Assembly: GCA_902599805.1 (NCBI GenBank) | Contig: CACKGP010000002.1 | Location: 79,570-143,569, forward strand | DNA from: an uncultured Pelagibacteraceae bacterium | GTDB lineage: Bacteria > Pseudomonadota > Alphaproteobacteria > Pelagibacterales > Pelagibacteraceae | DNA: 64,000 bases | Direction of reading: 5' to 3' | Part shown: in pieces, positions 25,249 to 34,800 of the stretch | How positions within the stretch are numbered: position 1 is the first letter of the stretch | Layout: the number at the start of each line of letters is the position of its first letter | Translations under genes and position numbers: made by a program | Notes under the pieces: generated by a model | Seen by the model: only the letters and a program-made list of their open reading frames with translations | What the model was told of the DNA's origin: nothing | Databases searched by the model: none

Positions 25249-26482
25249 TTTTAACTTTCAAATGATTTTTCTTACCTATTGATAGTTTAATAGAGTTATC
25301 CTTTGATACATTTTCCATATTTATTATTTTTTTTTCATCAGCTATTACGTTATCATTTACTCTAATTCCATTGTTTTTTAATATTCTTCTCACCTCGCTT
25401 TTTGAATTGACCAAACCATTTTGAAAAATTAATTCTATAATATTAATTCCCTGTGATAATTTCTTCTTACTAATTGTTTTCACAGGAATATTTTTACCCA
25501 AACCTCCCTTAACAAAAGTTTCCTTTGCTGTGGCAGCACAATCTTTAGCAGCCTTTGTACCGTGTACAATAGTTGTTGCTTCATTTGCTAAAAGTATTTT
25601 AAGATTATTAATATCTTTTTCATTTTCAATTTTTTCAGATAATTCATTAACCTCAATTTCAGTAAAATAATTCAGAAACTTTTTTACGTCATTATCTGAA
25701 GTATTTCGCCAAAACTGCCAATAGTCATATGGCGCGAACATTTTCTGATCCAACCATACTGCACCTTTTTCAGTCTTCCCCATTTTAGCACCTGATGATA
25801 AAGTAATGAGTGGAGTTGTTAATCCATAAGAGTTTTTTTGCAAAATTCTTCTTATTAACTCAACACCACTTACTATATTTCCCCACTGGTCCGAGCCCCC
25901 CATTTGTAAAATACAATCATGTTTCTTATACAATTGATAAAAGTCATAAGACTGTAAAATCATATAATTGAATTCCATATAACTAAGTGATTGTTCTCGG
26001 TCTAACCTAAGTTTAACACTATCAAAAGAAAGCATTTTATTAATTGTAAAGTGCTTACCTATTTCTCTTAAGAAATCAATATATTTTAGTTTAGAAAGCC
26101 ACTGATAATTATCAACGAAAATGGGTTTTATTTTATTATTTTTTACTGGTAATAATTTTTCAAAAAGTTTTTTGATACTTGAGATATTTTTTTTAATATC
26201 CTTTTGTTTTAAAATTTTTCTTGTAGAATCTTTACCAGATGGGTCGCCGATTAGTGTGGTTCCTCCACCTAAAAGCACAATAGGTTGATGACCGTGTCTC
26301 TGCAAAAGACGTAAAAGCATAATTTGCAATAAGCTTCCAACATGCAAACTAGGTGCTGTGCAATCAAAGCCAATATAAGCTTTGATTGACTTATCTTTTG
26401 AAATTTTCTCAAGATTTTCTAAATCAGTACATTGATTTAGATAACCACGAGATTTCATTTCAGATAAAAAGCTATTTTTCAT
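25241..26482 (-). CDS. tyrS: tyrosyl-tRNA synthetase
   Basis: A 413-aa class I synthetase that charges tRNA-Tyr. Motifs are GFDCTAPSLHVGSLL (HIGH region) near residue 38, GGGTTLIGDPSGK, QMGGSDQWGNIVSG near residue 195, and KMGKTEKGAVWLD (KMSKS region) near residue 235. An S4 RNA-binding domain closes the protein (VRRILKNNGIRVND). It is divergent from anmK and its end overlaps the AsmA-like gene by 8 bp. Confidence 0.97.
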   Translation of the reverse strand: MKNSFLSEMKSRGYLNQCTDLENLEKISKDKSIKAYIGFDCTAPSLHVGSLLQIMLLRLLQRHGHQPIVLLGGGTTLIGDPSGKDSTRKILKQKDIKKNISSIKKLFEKLLPVKNNKIKPIFVDNYQWLSKLKYIDFLREIGKHFTINKMLSFDSVKLRLDREQSLSYMEFNYMILQSYDFYQLYKKHDCILQMGGSDQWGNIVSGVELIRRILQKNSYGLTTPLITLSSGAKMGKTEKGAVWLDQKMFAPYDYWQFWRNTSDNDVKKFLNYFTEIEVNELSEKIENEKDINNLKILLANEATTIVHGTKAAKDCAATAKETFVKGGLGKNIPVKTISKKKLSQGINIIELIFQNGLVNSKSEVRRILKNNGIRVNDNVIADEKKIINMENVSKDNSIKLSIGKKNHLKVKII

Positions 26483-26539
26483 AGAATTTTATATGCTAAA
26501 CCTACTATTATACTAAAATAACTATAAATAAATATAAAT

Positions 26540-27661
26540 ATGAGCAAAGAATATACATCTTTGGGTTTAATGAGTGGTACATCTGGTGATGGGATTGATG
26601 CATCAATAATCAGATCAGATGGGATATCAAAATATGAAGTATTATTTAATAAGTACTACAAGTATCAAGACAATATTTATGAAACCATTCACTCTATTAA
26701 AGAAAAAATTAATAACACAAAAGACTTAAAAAATTTTACAAAAGATCTTAAAAATTTAGAGAGAAAAATAACAATGTATCATGTTGAGGTTGTAAGTGAA
26801 ATTTCAAAAAAAAACAAATTAGATATTGTAGGATTTCATGGTCAAACTATTTATCATAATGCAAGTGAAAAAATTTCTGTCCAGCTTGGTGACGGAAATT
26901 TATTATCAAAACTCACAAAAAAAAATATTGTTTATAATTTTAGAGAAAATGATATAAAAAACGGAGGTGAAGGAGCTCCCCTAACACCAATTTTTCATCA
27001 ATTGATTTTAAAACAAAATCGAATTCAAGTCCCATCATGTGTACTAAATATTGGAGGCATTTCTAATATAACAATTGTAGGTAATTATCTACCTTATGAT
27101 TTTACTAGTAGAGATATAGGACCTGGTAACTGCTTAATCGATGCGTGGGTAAGAAAAAATTCTAATAAAAAATTTGATAGGGATGGACATCTGGCTTCTG
27201 TTGGAAAGACTAATGAAATTATTCTTGAACAAGCTCAGGAGCTTTATTCAAACAGATCAAATAAAAAAACTTTATCACTAGATGTAAATGATTTTGATGT
27301 TTCTTTTGCTAGAGGCTTATCTCTTGAGGATGGGGTTGCGACATTAACTGACTTCACTGGAAGAATTATTGGAGCTGGTTTATCCTCACTATTATCTAAT
27401 GTTAAGGAAAAGCTTTTTAGAGTTTTAATTTGTGGAGGAGGCAGAAAAAATATATCACTGTTAAATAAAATTAAGCAAAAGTCTCTTAAAGAAATTATAC
27501 TTCAGCCTATTGATGATTATGGTGTAGACGGTGATTTTGTGGAGTCACAAGCGTTTGCCTTCCTAGCAATAAGAAATATTATTAATGAACCAATTTCTTT
27601 TCCTGATACAACAGGATGTTCTTCACCAACAAGTGGCGGAACCTTAATTGAATTTAAATAA
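26540..27661 (+). CDS. anmK: anhydro-N-acetylmuramic acid kinase
   Basis: AnmK opens and phosphorylates 1,6-anhydro-MurNAc to MurNAc-6-phosphate in peptidoglycan recycling. The 373-aa ASKHA-fold kinase shows the phosphate-binding start GLMSGTSGDGIDASI, the sugar region GFHGQTIYHN, NIGGISNITIV, and RDIGPGNCLIDAW. LFRVLICGGGRKN and DGDFVESQAFAFLAIR close it. It is placed divergent from tyrS, a common proteobacterial pairing. The end overlaps the convergent hydrolase by 8 bp. Confidence 0.95.
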   Translation: MSKEYTSLGLMSGTSGDGIDASIIRSDGISKYEVLFNKYYKYQDNIYETIHSIKEKINNTKDLKNFTKDLKNLERKITMYHVEVVSEISKKNKLDIVGFHGQTIYHNASEKISVQLGDGNLLSKLTKKNIVYNFRENDIKNGGEGAPLTPIFHQLILKQNRIQVPSCVLNIGGISNITIVGNYLPYDFTSRDIGPGNCLIDAWVRKNSNKKFDRDGHLASVGKTNEIILEQAQELYSNRSNKKTLSLDVNDFDVSFARGLSLEDGVATLTDFTGRIIGAGLSSLLSNVKEKLFRVLICGGGRKNISLLNKIKQKSLKEIILQPIDDYGVDGDFVESQAFAFLAIRNIINEPISFPDTTGCSSPTSGGTLIEFK

Positions 27662-28310
27662 GTTTTGTTTTATCTTTAATATACTTATCTATAGTTTTTT
27701 TTAATTCTTCTTCTTTTTCTTTGAAAAAATGATTTGCTCCTTTTATTTCTGAAAAATTAACTTCAATACCTTTTTGAGATTTCAGTCTATTGTTCAATTC
27801 GTTAATACTTTCTCTTGAAACTAATTCATCCTTTTCACCATAAACAACTTGTCCAGAAGCCGGGCAGGGAGCTAGAAATGTGAAGTCATATACATTAGGC
27901 TGAGGCGCTATCGCTATAAATTTGTTTACCTCAGGTCTTCTCATTATTAACTGCATACATATTAAAGAACCAAAAGAAAAACCTGACACCCAACACTGAC
28001 TATAATCTTGGTTTTCTCTTTCGATCCAATCTAGTGCGGCAGCGGCATCAGAAAGTTCACCTTGGCCATTATCAAATGTACCTTCACTTTTACCAACACC
28101 TCTAAAATTAATTCTCAAAACAGAAAAATTATTTTTTACAAAAACGTTATATGTTTCCTGAACGATTCTATTATTCATTGTTCCTCCATATTGTGGATGA
28201 GGTTGTAAAATTATAGCCACGGGAGAATTATTTTTTGAATTTTTAAAATATTTTCCTTCTAATCTACCGCTAGGTCCTGGAATAAAAATTTCTACACTTT
28301 TCTGTTTCAT
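27654..28310 (-). CDS. alpha/beta hydrolase (dienelactone hydrolase-like)
   Basis: About 218 aa from MKQKSVEIFIPG at 28310. A longer reading from 28334 adds only an Ile/Lys stretch, so the inner Met is preferred. The hydrolase fold is clear: LQPHPQYGGTMNNR near residue 40, INFRGVGKSEG, the nucleophile elbow SGFSFGS near residue 115, an acid in VVYGEKDELV, and the final histidine in IKGANHFF. The protein is probably cytoplasmic with an unknown ester substrate. It is divergent from the iscR/suf operon across 131 bp. Confidence 0.82.
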   Translation of the reverse strand: MKQKSVEIFIPGPSGRLEGKYFKNSKNNSPVAIILQPHPQYGGTMNNRIVQETYNVFVKNNFSVLRINFRGVGKSEGTFDNGQGELSDAAAALDWIERENQDYSQCWVSGFSFGSLICMQLIMRRPEVNKFIAIAPQPNVYDFTFLAPCPASGQVVYGEKDELVSRESINELNNRLKSQKGIEVNFSEIKGANHFFKEKEEELKKTIDKYIKDKTKLI

Positions 28311-28387
28311 TTTAATAATGATAATTATTTTCAAAAAAAAAATAGATTTATAGCACGTTTTTAATGTGGCAAATTTATTTATTATTG

Positions 28388-28420
28388 AAGTTGACTAATT
28401 TACTAGGGATTATTAAATAA
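28388..28420 (+). promoter_or_regulatory. probable iscR/suf promoter with IscR-like box
   Basis: TTGACT (28391-28396) and TAAATA (28414-28419) are spaced by 17 bases, giving a reasonable sigma-70 promoter. The same bases, TTGACTAATTTACTAGG, resemble the GACTAAWTTAGTC-type sites bound by IscR in alphaproteobacteria, with an imperfect right half. Binding here would cover the -35 region and repress the operon. The regulator is encoded 34 bp downstream. Confidence 0.5.
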
Positions 28421-28441
28421 GCTATATAAATAAAGGATTAT

Positions 28442-28867
28442 ATGAAATTAACAACCAAAGGAAGATACGCAGTAATGGCTATGGCTGATCTGGCTTCTTT
28501 CCAAAGCGACAAGCCTGTAAGTTTAAATGATATATCTTTAAGACAAAACATCTCTCTTTCTTACTTAGAACAGTTATTCGCAAAACTTAAAAACGGTAAA
28601 CTTGTTAAGAGTGTTAGAGGTCCAGCAGGCGGTTATATACTTGATAAAAACCCAAAAGAGATAAAACTATCAAATATAATTTTTGCGGTTGATGAAAAAG
28701 TAAAAACTTTAAATTGTAAAAAAGACTCTAAAAAAGGATGCAATGGAAAGAACACAAAATGTATTACCCATAATCTTTGGGATGATTTAGAGCAGCATAT
28801 AAATACTTTTTTTGAAAACAAAAGTTTAAGTGATTTATTAAAACAAAATAACCGAAGTGTGAATTAA
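28442..28867 (+). CDS. iscR: Rrf2-family Fe-S regulator, IscR-like
   Basis: A 141-aa Rrf2 winged-helix protein that heads the suf operon. It begins [18 protein letters not shown] and has the recognition region [29 protein letters not shown]. Three cysteines near residues 91-107, in LNCKK, KKGCNG and TKCITHNLW, plus the following histidine match the IscR [2Fe-2S] ligands. Spacing between cysteines is 7 and 6 residues rather than the 5 and 5 of E. coli IscR. It probably senses cluster supply and represses the operon. The stop shares one base with the sufB start. Confidence 0.9.
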   Translation: MKLTTKGRYAVMAMADLASFQSDKPVSLNDISLRQNISLSYLEQLFAKLKNGKLVKSVRGPAGGYILDKNPKEIKLSNIIFAVDEKVKTLNCKKDSKKGCNGKNTKCITHNLWDDLEQHINTFFENKSLSDLLKQNNRSVN

Positions 28868-30303
28868 TGAAAAATCAAAATATTAACACTAACCAAGATT
28901 ATAAATATGGTTTCACAACTGATATAGAGAGCATAAAAGCTCCAAAAGGTTTAAGCGAAAAATCTATAAAATTTATTTCCAAAATGAAAAAAGAACCAGA
29001 ATGGATGCTAAAATGGAGATTAAAAGCCTTTGAAAGATTAAAAAATTTGAAAGAACCAGATTGGCAAAAACCAAAATATCCGAAAATAGATTATCAAGAT
29101 CTGTATTATTACTCAGCACCTAAGTCTGCTTCGGAAAAGCCCAAAAGTTTAGATGAAGTAGATCCAAAATTATTAGAAACTTATAAAAAATTAGGTATTC
29201 CATTACAAGAGCAAAAAAGATTAAGCGGGGTTGCTGTTGATGCAGTTTTCGACTCAGTTTCAGTTGCGACTACTTATAAAGAAGAATTAACAAAAAAAGG
29301 CATTATATTTTGTTCAATTTCTGAAGCGATTCAAAAACATCCAGATTTAGTAAAAAAATATTTAGGATCTGTAATACCAATTACCGATCATTATTTTGCA
29401 ACTCTCAACTCAGCAGTCTTCACCGATGGTTCATTTGTTTACATACCCCCGAATGTTAAATGTCCAATGGAGTTATCTACGTATTTTAGAATAAACGCAT
29501 CTGACACAGGTCAGTTTGAGAGAACACTAATTATAGCAGACAAAGGAAGTTATGTGAGTTATTTGGAAGGATGTACTGCACCAATGAGAGACGAAAATCA
29601 GTTGCACGCTGCTAATGTAGAGCTAGTAGCTTTAGATGACGCTGAAATTAAATATTCGACAGTTCAAAATTGGTATCCCGGTGATAAAGATGGAAAAGGT
29701 GGCATATATAATTTTGTAACTAAAAGAGGTGCGTGTAGAGGAAAAAATTCAAAAATTTCTTGGACACAAGTTGAAACAGGTTCAGCTATAACCTGGAAAT
29801 ATCCTAGCTGTATACTTCAAGGAGATAATTCAGTTGGTGAGTTTTACTCAATTGCAATTACTAATAATCATCAGAAAGCTGACACAGGGACAAAGATGAT
29901 ACACTTAGGTAAAAATACTAGGAGCAAAATAATTTCAAAAGGAATATCAGCAGGTCAAGCGGATAACACCTATAGAGGATTAGTAGATATTTCCAGAAAA
30001 GCGTCCAACTCTAGAAATTACACTCAATGTGACTCACTACTAATGGGAAATAAGTGTGGAGCACATACTGTTCCATACATTAAAAACAAAAATTTCTCGT
30101 CAACAGTTGAACACGAAGCTACAACCTCAAAAATAAATGAAGAGCAACTTTATTATTGTAATCAAAGAGGGCTCAATCAAGAAGAAGCAGTAAGTTTAAT
30201 AGTAAATGGTTTCTGCAAAGAAGTATTACAGCAATTGCCAATGGAGTTTGCTGTTGAGGCTCAAAAGCTGGTTGGTATTAGTCTTGAAGGGAGTGTTGGT
30301 TAA
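28867..30303 (+). CDS. sufB: Fe-S cluster assembly scaffold SufB
   Basis: A 478-aa SufB, the main scaffold of the SufBCD complex on which [Fe-S] clusters are built. It has [11 protein letters not shown] near residue 48, the beta-helix core with [17 protein letters not shown], the ligand-region cysteine in SYLEGCTAP, and [13 protein letters not shown]-like [30 protein letters not shown] and a closing [13 protein letters not shown] are family hallmarks. Cotranscribed with iscR (1-bp overlap) and the VOC gene (1-bp overlap). Confidence 0.97.
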   Translation: MKNQNINTNQDYKYGFTTDIESIKAPKGLSEKSIKFISKMKKEPEWMLKWRLKAFERLKNLKEPDWQKPKYPKIDYQDLYYYSAPKSASEKPKSLDEVDPKLLETYKKLGIPLQEQKRLSGVAVDAVFDSVSVATTYKEELTKKGIIFCSISEAIQKHPDLVKKYLGSVIPITDHYFATLNSAVFTDGSFVYIPPNVKCPMELSTYFRINASDTGQFERTLIIADKGSYVSYLEGCTAPMRDENQLHAANVELVALDDAEIKYSTVQNWYPGDKDGKGGIYNFVTKRGACRGKNSKISWTQVETGSAITWKYPSCILQGDNSVGEFYSIAITNNHQKADTGTKMIHLGKNTRSKIISKGISAGQADNTYRGLVDISRKASNSRNYTQCDSLLMGNKCGAHTVPYIKNKNFSSTVEHEATTSKINEEQLYYCNQRGLNQEEAVSLIVNGFCKEVLQQLPMEFAVEAQKLVGISLEGSVG

Positions 30304-30734
30304 TGGAAAATAGATTTCATTTAGCTATACCAGCAGGCGATTTGGATAAAGCAATAAAATTTTATTGTGAAGTTTTAGGATGCGAGAGAGGAAACGCTGA
30401 ATTTAAATACCCTGATGCTTGGGCGGATATAAACTTTTGGGGAAACGAATTAACGTTACATGCAACTGATCCAAATCATAAAATTATTAGTGAAAGACAC
30501 AATGTAGATATGGGAAACGTTACAGTTCCACATTTTGGAGTACATTTAGATGCAATAACTTTTAAAAATTTAAAACAACGTCTAATTGATAAAAATATAA
30601 AATTTATTGACCCTCCTTACATTAGATTTAAGGGTGAGGATATAGAACAGGAAACAATGTTTTTAGCGGATCCAAACGGCAACTGCATGGAAATAAAAAC
30701 CATGAAGAATCCAAACACTTTATTCAAAAAATAA
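30303..30734 (+). CDS. VOC-family (glyoxalase/dioxygenase fold) protein inside the suf operon
   Basis: A 143-aa single-domain vicinal-oxygen-chelate protein. It starts FHLAIPAGDLDKAIKFYCEVLGC, has the paired beta-alpha-beta modules, a second putative metal histidine in PHFGVHLDAI, and the closing FLADPNGNCMEIKTM with the typical E. The ligand set H-H-E is compatible with a bound divalent metal. Substrate and role are unknown. It lies exactly between sufB and sufE with TAATG-type coupling, which suggests a job linked to Fe-S assembly or a stress response. That link is inference. Confidence 0.85.
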   Translation: MENRFHLAIPAGDLDKAIKFYCEVLGCERGNAEFKYPDAWADINFWGNELTLHATDPNHKIISERHNVDMGNVTVPHFGVHLDAITFKNLKQRLIDKNIKFIDPPYIRFKGEDIEQETMFLADPNGNCMEIKTMKNPNTLFKK

Positions 30735-30735
30735 T

Positions 30736-31149
30736 ATGAACATTGATACTAAATTAACAGAGTACAAGAATAATATAGATACGCTTAGAGCAGTTGAAAG
30801 TTTAGAAGTTTATAGATGGCTTATTTCGCTGGGTGAAAAATTAAATAACGACCCTTTAAGTAAAGAAAAAAGATCTGAAAAAAATAAAGTAAAAAGCTGT
30901 CAATTTGATTTATTCGTTGATTACGAAAACGGACGTTTTAAGGGTTGGAGCAAAGCTATGGTTTCCGCAGGCTATGCTTATATTTTAATTGATATATTTA
31001 ATTCGCTGGATTTACCCGAAGCAAAAAAAGTAACAGTTGATCATTTTAAAAAAATTAAAATGGATGAACTTTTGACCATGTCAAGAAAAACAGGTTTTTA
31101 CGAAATGATTGAAATTATGATTGGAAAATTGAAAAATGTTAGTAATTAA
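30736..31149 (+). CDS. sufE: cysteine desulfuration protein SufE
   Basis: A 137-aa SufE, which accepts persulfide sulfur from SufS and hands it to SufBCD. The acceptor cysteine is in KVKSCQFDLF near residue 56. The family blocks YRWLISLGEKLN, GWSKAMVSAGYAYIL and MSRKTGFYEMIEIM are present. It follows the VOC gene by 1 bp and overlaps sufC by 14 bp. The operon also encodes a SufU-type protein, which fills the same sulfur-acceptor role in Gram-positive bacteria. Confidence 0.93.
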   Translation: MNIDTKLTEYKNNIDTLRAVESLEVYRWLISLGEKLNNDPLSKEKRSEKNKVKSCQFDLFVDYENGRFKGWSKAMVSAGYAYILIDIFNSLDLPEAKKVTVDHFKKIKMDELLTMSRKTGFYEMIEIMIGKLKNVSN

Positions 31150-31870
31150 AAATTTAAAAGCATCAATTAACAATAGAGAAATTTTAAAAGGACTTAATCT
31201 TAAAATTAATCCTGGAGAAGTTCATGCAATAATGGGGCCAAATGGATCGGGTAAAAGCACTTTAGCAAATGTACTATCAGGAAAAAACGGATACAAAATT
31301 TCAGGCGAAGTAAAATATTTAGGCGAGAGTCTTAACGATATACCAGTAGAAGAAAGAGCCCAAAAAGGAATATTTTTAGCTTTTCAATATCCATTAGAAA
31401 TACCTGGAGTGAATACAAATAATTTTTTGAAGACTTCTTTGAATACAATTAAGAAAGCTAGAGGAGAAAAAGAAATTGACACAATTGCTTTTTTAAAATT
31501 GGTTAAAGATAAAGCCAAAGAACTTGGTATTGATGAAAAAATTCTTTCAAGACAATTAAATGTGGGTTTTTCTGGTGGTGAAAAAAAGAAAAATGAAATT
31601 TTACAAATGAAAATTTTAGACCCTAACCTAATTATCTTAGACGAAACAGACTCCGGACTAGATATCGATGCACTAAAAATTATTTCTGATGGAGTGAATT
31701 CCTCTAGGAGTGAAAAAAAGTCTTTTTTAGTAATTACACATTATCAAAGACTTTTAGAATACATTAAACCTGATCACGTGCATGTTCTTTCAGATGGTAA
31801 AATAATAAAATCAGGGTCTAGCGATCTTGCTTTAGAATTAGAAAAGAAGGGCTATAAAAAACTTAATTAA
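31136..31870 (+). CDS. sufC: Fe-S assembly ATPase SufC
   Basis: A 244-aa ABC-type ATPase that drives the SufBCD scaffold. It starts MLVIKNLKASI and has Walker A MGPNGSGKST near residue 36, the Q-loop FQYPLEIPGV, the ABC signature LNVGFSGGEKKKNEI, Walker B LIILDETDSGLD, and the H-loop VITHYQRLL. Soluble, no membrane segments. The start lies 14 bp inside the end of sufE. sufD follows directly. Confidence 0.97.
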   Translation: MLVIKNLKASINNREILKGLNLKINPGEVHAIMGPNGSGKSTLANVLSGKNGYKISGEVKYLGESLNDIPVEERAQKGIFLAFQYPLEIPGVNTNNFLKTSLNTIKKARGEKEIDTIAFLKLVKDKAKELGIDEKILSRQLNVGFSGGEKKKNEILQMKILDPNLIILDETDSGLDIDALKIISDGVNSSRSEKKSFLVITHYQRLLEYIKPDHVHVLSDGKIIKSGSSDLALELEKKGYKKLN

Positions 31871-33124
31871 ATGAATGAAAACTTTAAAATCAGTCCAAGT
31901 GAGATCAATAAAATCAAGATATTAAATCAAAAAGATAAAAATTTTCGTCTAGAAAATTTAAAATTATTTAATCAACAAGGTTTCCCAAGTAGAAGTCAAG
32001 AGGATTGGAAGTTTTCTGATATTAATCAAATCTTTTCAAAAAATTTCAAAAATTTAGAATCATTTAAAAACGAAATTAAACCTAAATCTATAAATTTTAT
32101 AAAAGAATTTGATCATAATCATATTTTAATGGTGAATGGAAAGCTTGAGAATAGCGAATTTAAGTTTGAAGATAAAAACAAAATTAAAATAAAAAGTTAT
32201 AACGAAAGTAATTTTTCTATAAATAAAGAGGAAAATTCACTTATTAATCTAAATAATGCACTTTCAAACAACGGATTATTTCTTGAAGTTGTAGACAATT
32301 ACAGGTTTGAAAAAGCTATAATAATTTATAATATTTTTACCGATGATCTTAAAGACAATCTGTTAAACAATAAGAATAAAATAATACTTGGTAAAAATTC
32401 TGAGCTTCACATTGTTGAGTACAATATAAATCAGTCAAAAAATAAATTTATTTATAATACAACCGAAAATGTAATATTAAATGAGAATGCATCTTTAAAA
32501 ACTATTAATCTACAGGCTAACCAAAATGAGGGTTTTTTTTATAAATTTTCTAAAGGAAAAATGAAATCTAATTCTAATTACGCAAGTTTTATTTTTTCAT
32601 CTGGTCCAAAGTTTAATAAAATTGATGCAGAGTTTGATCTTGAGGGAGAAAATTGCGATTGCAATATAAAATCAGCATTATTTATTAACAAAGATAAGCA
32701 CCAGGAAATTAAAACTAAAATAAACCACCTTGTACCAAATTGTAAAAGTTATCAAAAAATAAAAAGTGTTGTTGATGCTGAAGGTAAAGGTGTTTATCAG
32801 GGGAAAATATATGTTAAAGATATAGCTCAAAAAACTAACGCATATCAGTTGAGTAAAGCTTTACTGTTGAGTGAAAATTCTGAGTTTAATTCAAAACCGG
32901 AACTAGAAATATATGCGGATGATGTAAAATGTTCTCATGGTTCAACATCAGGAAGTGTTGATGAAAATTCTATTCATTATTTGATGACAAGAGGATTAAG
33001 TAAAAAACAAGCTATTCGATTATTAGTTAACGGTTTTTTAAATGAGATAATTGGAGATATAAAAAGTAATTCAATCAGAAAATTTATTGAAAATAAAATA
33101 GAAATACAAATTCATGGATATTAA
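31871..33124 (+). CDS. sufD: Fe-S assembly protein SufD
   Basis: A 417-aa SufB paralogue that forms the SufBCD heterocomplex. The N-terminal half is weakly conserved and rich in Asn/Lys. The C-terminal half is clear: a beta-helix, VVDAEGKGVYQGKIYV, QKTNAYQLSKALLLSENSEF, PELEIYADDVKCSHGSTSG with the conserved cysteine and histidine, and YLMTRGLSKKQAIRLLVNGF. Contiguous with sufC, and it overlaps sufS by 11 bp. Confidence 0.95.
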   Translation: MNENFKISPSEINKIKILNQKDKNFRLENLKLFNQQGFPSRSQEDWKFSDINQIFSKNFKNLESFKNEIKPKSINFIKEFDHNHILMVNGKLENSEFKFEDKNKIKIKSYNESNFSINKEENSLINLNNALSNNGLFLEVVDNYRFEKAIIIYNIFTDDLKDNLLNNKNKIILGKNSELHIVEYNINQSKNKFIYNTTENVILNENASLKTINLQANQNEGFFYKFSKGKMKSNSNYASFIFSSGPKFNKIDAEFDLEGENCDCNIKSALFINKDKHQEIKTKINHLVPNCKSYQKIKSVVDAEGKGVYQGKIYVKDIAQKTNAYQLSKALLLSENSEFNSKPELEIYADDVKCSHGSTSGSVDENSIHYLMTRGLSKKQAIRLLVNGFLNEIIGDIKSNSIRKFIENKIEIQIHGY

Positions 33125-34331
33125 AGAAATAAAATCAAAATTTCCTATTTTTACAAATAAGGTAAAAGGTAAAAAATTAGTTTATTTAGATAGTGCAAAT
33201 TCTTCACAAAAACCCAAAGCAGTTATAGATAGAATTTCTAATTTCTACTCAAAAGAATTTTCGAATGTAGGTAGAAGCATGCATTCTCTTGCAGTTACAG
33301 CAACTAATAGGTTTGAGGAAACTAGAGACCTCATAAAAAATTTTATTAACGCTAAATCTAGAGAAGAGATTGTATTTACCAAGAATGCGACAGAGGGAAT
33401 TAATTTGATAGCAACAACTTATGGAGAAAAATTTATACAAGATAAGGACGAAATTATAATTACAGAATTAGAACATCATGCAAATTATGTACCCTGGCAT
33501 TTTTTAAGAAAAAGAAAAGGAGCAGTAATTAAATTTGCAGAATGCGATAAACAAGGAGAGGTAAGTGTTGATTCAATAAAGAAACTAATAACTAATAAGA
33601 CTAAATTGATAGCAGTAACACATGTTTCAAATGTTACTGGAACTATATTGCCATTAAATAAAATTATTGATTTAGCAAAAACTAAAAAAATTCCAGTTTT
33701 AATAGACGGATGTCAAGGGGCACCACATCTAAAATTAGATGTGCAAAAATTGGATTGTGATTTTTACGTTATGTCTTGTCACAAAATGTATGGACCAACG
33801 GGCGTTGGTGTTCTTTATGCTAAGAAAAAATGGTTAGATGAACTTCCTCCGTATCAAGGTGGAGGCGGAATGATAGACGAAGTTAAAAAAGATGACATTT
33901 CCTTTCCTGAAAGTCCCACTAAATTCGAAGCAGGTACTTTACAAACAGCCGAAATCGTAGGTTTTGCAGAGTCCATAAGGTTTATAGAAAATATTGGTAT
34001 TAAAAATATCACTCAACATGAAAAAGAAATTACAGAGTATGGTTTAGAAAAACTTAAAAAAAATAATTCTGTTTCAATTATTGGTGATCCAAAGGAAAGA
34101 GGTGCAATATTATCTTTTACAATTAAAGGTATTCACCCACATGATATAGCTACAATTCTAGATGATGATGGCGTTGCTATAAGAGCAGGACATCATTGTT
34201 GTCAAATATTGCATGAAAAAATGGGAATACCAGCGACAGCAAGAGCTTCATTAGGAATTTATAATTCAAAAGAAGATATAGATATTTTAAATGAATCTAT
34301 AAACAAATGTAATAAAATTTTTAATAATTAA
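33114..34331 (+). CDS. sufS: cysteine desulfurase SufS
   Basis: A 405-aa PLP-dependent group II cysteine desulfurase that takes sulfur from cysteine. It has YLDSANSSQKPKAVID near the start, TKNATEGINLIA, THVSNVTGT, the PLP lysine in MSCHKMYGPTGVG near residue 225, and the active-site cysteine in RAGHHCCQILHEKMG near residue 363. The double cysteine there replaces the usual HHCAQ. Partners encoded beside it are SufE and SufU. Overlaps sufD by 11 bp and abuts sufU. Confidence 0.97.
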   Translation: MDIKEIKSKFPIFTNKVKGKKLVYLDSANSSQKPKAVIDRISNFYSKEFSNVGRSMHSLAVTATNRFEETRDLIKNFINAKSREEIVFTKNATEGINLIATTYGEKFIQDKDEIIITELEHHANYVPWHFLRKRKGAVIKFAECDKQGEVSVDSIKKLITNKTKLIAVTHVSNVTGTILPLNKIIDLAKTKKIPVLIDGCQGAPHLKLDVQKLDCDFYVMSCHKMYGPTGVGVLYAKKKWLDELPPYQGGGGMIDEVKKDDISFPESPTKFEAGTLQTAEIVGFAESIRFIENIGIKNITQHEKEITEYGLEKLKKNNSVSIIGDPKERGAILSFTIKGIHPHDIATILDDDGVAIRAGHHCCQILHEKMGIPATARASLGIYNSKEDIDILNESINKCNKIFNN

Positions 34332-34796
34332 ATGGATTTGAAAGAATTATATAAGGAAATAATATTGGATCACGGTAAGAATCCAAGAAATAAAAAAAAA
34401 TGTGATGGTTTTAATAAAGATGCAAAAGGAAACAATCCTCTTTGTGGAGATAAAGTTCATGTTTTCTTAAAACTTAATGATGAAAAACAAGTAGAAGATA
34501 TCTCATTTGAAGGTGAGGGTTGTGCAATATCAATTGCTTCGGCTTCAATTATGACTGAAATTATAAAAGGAAAAGATTTTAACGTGGCTAAAAAAATTTT
34601 AGAAAACTTTATTTATATGCTTAAGGTAGGTTCAAAACCAAGTATTAACAGTTTAACCGATAACGAAAACACAACAATTATGTCTCTTTCTGGTGTTAAG
34701 CAATTTCCAATGAGAGTAAAATGTGCTACTTTGGCTTGGCATACTTTTTTGCATGCTGCTGAAGATAATAAAAAAGTAGTAAATACAGAGAAATAA
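34332..34796 (+). CDS. sufU: SufU-type Fe-S scaffold/sulfur acceptor
   Basis: A 154-aa IscU-fold protein. It starts LKELYKEIILDHGKNPRNK, and three conserved cysteines are in NPLCGDKVHVF (~residue 39), GEGCAISIASAS (~residue 65) and RVKCATLAWHTF (~residue 130), with the aspartate after the first. The longer spacing between cysteines two and three marks SufU rather than IscU. SufU is a zinc-dependent sulfur acceptor for SufS in Gram-positive bacteria. Here it coexists with SufE in one operon. Confidence 0.92.
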   Translation: MDLKELYKEIILDHGKNPRNKKKCDGFNKDAKGNNPLCGDKVHVFLKLNDEKQVEDISFEGEGCAISIASASIMTEIIKGKDFNVAKKILENFIYMLKVGSKPSINSLTDNENTTIMSLSGVKQFPMRVKCATLAWHTFLHAAEDNKKVVNTEK

Positions 34797-34800
34797 TTTT

